This document shows, one piece after another, positions 63,421 to 64,000 of a DNA stretch of 64,000 bases (within the stretch, counting starts at the first letter, position 1; every line of letters starts with the position of its first letter). The stretch lies in NCBI GenBank assembly GCA_034336665.1, contig JAPFBE010000033.1, forward strand, positions 558,001-622,000. Reading direction: 5' to 3'. The stretch is from Luscinia megarhynchos. Lineage: Eukaryota; Chordata; Aves; Passeriformes; Turdidae. The position numbers and the translations under genes are program-made. Below the pieces are notes generated by a model. The model was not told where the DNA came from. It worked only from the letters and a program-made list of their open reading frames with translations, and did no database searches.

Positions 63421-64000
63421 TTTGGTTGTTCCGTTCATTCTTTGGGTTTATTTATCTGTGGACCTTTATCCTATCTGTGCTCCTTTTTGAGTCTGTTTGG
63501 GGTCAACTTTTATCTGTGTGTTCACTCAAGTGGCAAGACCACGAGCAGGCAGTGAAGATGCAGGTGAGAGAAAAGGAGATTTTAAGGAGAACATAAAGGA
63601 ATTAGACTGTTTCTAAGCAGAGATTACATATGGGTTTTAAACAAGGGGCCTCCCTTCCCAGCTGAGAGCAGCAGGTGCAGCTTCTGACTTGCTCACAGAG
63701 TGGCAGGGAATTGAATCAAAAAGAACAAAGAGGACAGCCGTTCTTTGGGGAGTAGGAAACAGCATGTGAGCTATTCTAAAATGCCTGCAAATACTGGCTT
63801 GGTTTTAGGTCAGGTTCTCCTTTCCCTGTCTGGTCTGTGTGCTTCTTCCCTCTCCTCTCGCAACAGAAGGGAAATTAGTAGTTTTAAAAATTTTTCTGAA
63901 AGTCAACCTGTCAGATGGTTCTTTCCATGGTGGAGAGGGAACAAAAAGAAAAACCTGCCAGGATACACACCTCTGAGATGTGACAAAGATGGGCATGGTG
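63421..64000. other. No gene seen
   Basis: No convincing coding frame or repeat up to the window edge. Possibly U5 of the preceding LTR at its start, then host DNA. Confidence 0.4.

Overview
The window looks like bird DNA made almost entirely of retroelements. Three things point to a bird: LINE fragments of CR1 type, including the ATTCTRTG-like 3' tail; long terminal repeats of the well-known avian ERVL type; and alpha/betaretrovirus-like (ERVK), gammaretrovirus-like (ERV1) and ERVL proviruses side by side. I see no host protein-coding gene, no tRNA or rRNA gene, no CRISPR array and nothing bacterial. Density this high, with elements nested several levels deep, is typical of avian W-chromosome or other heterochromatic DNA. 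That last point is inference.

Layout, left to right. (1) 1-6859: provirus A, plus strand, cut by the window edge: betaretrovirus-like gag, dUTPase-protease and pol, an intact alpharetrovirus-type env, then the 3' LTR. It sits inside a copy of a 1.3-kb LTR whose last 155 bases emerge at 6860-7014. (2) 7015-7864 and 16755-16975: two halves of an ERVK-type gag split by provirus N. (3) 7865-16750: provirus N, minus strand, a complete gammaretrovirus-like element with near-identical LTRs and a 4-bp duplication (GTTT). Its env is intact and starts with an immunoglobulin-like domain, and gag and pol are separated in frame by UGA-CUAG. (4) 16976-19265: no gene, with a degenerate TTAAGTTCTG-type repeat. 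(5) 19266-36163: provirus B, minus strand, decayed, env-less, with a tRNA-Trp-like primer site and a 6-bp duplication. It is split inside its dUTPase by provirus C. (6) 23174-33236: provirus C, plus strand, with ERVL-type gag and pol, 5-bp duplications (TAGGC) and a large env gene in two overlapping frames. Env is unexpected for an ERVL relative. (7) About 36.2-43.7 kb: provirus D, plus strand, a decayed relative of N without protease or env. Its pol carries two separate solo LTRs only 21 bp apart. (8) 43.7-51.4 kb: LTR remnants, a solo 1.3-kb LTR, and a CR1 element interrupted by two LTRs. (9) 51438-59371: element F, plus strand, a decayed env-less ERVL carrying two nested solo LTRs. (10) 59372-64000: a CR1 ORF1-like fragment and further ERVL-type LTRs, one nested in another.

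The genes group by provirus rather than by pathway: Gag builds the particle, protease/dUTPase and RT-RNase H-integrase process and insert the genome, and Env mediates entry. All the proviruses carry breaks in gag or pol. Two env genes (A and N) are open from end to end and C's env has a single frame change, so env reading frames have lasted better than gag or pol here. The order of insertion can be read from target duplications and nesting. Ten insertions have a perfect or near-perfect duplication: 4 bp for N and the LTR at 48838; 5 bp for C, the two 1.3-kb solo LTRs and four other solo LTRs; 6 bp for the solo LTR at 54969. Provirus B has a 6-bp duplication with one mismatch.
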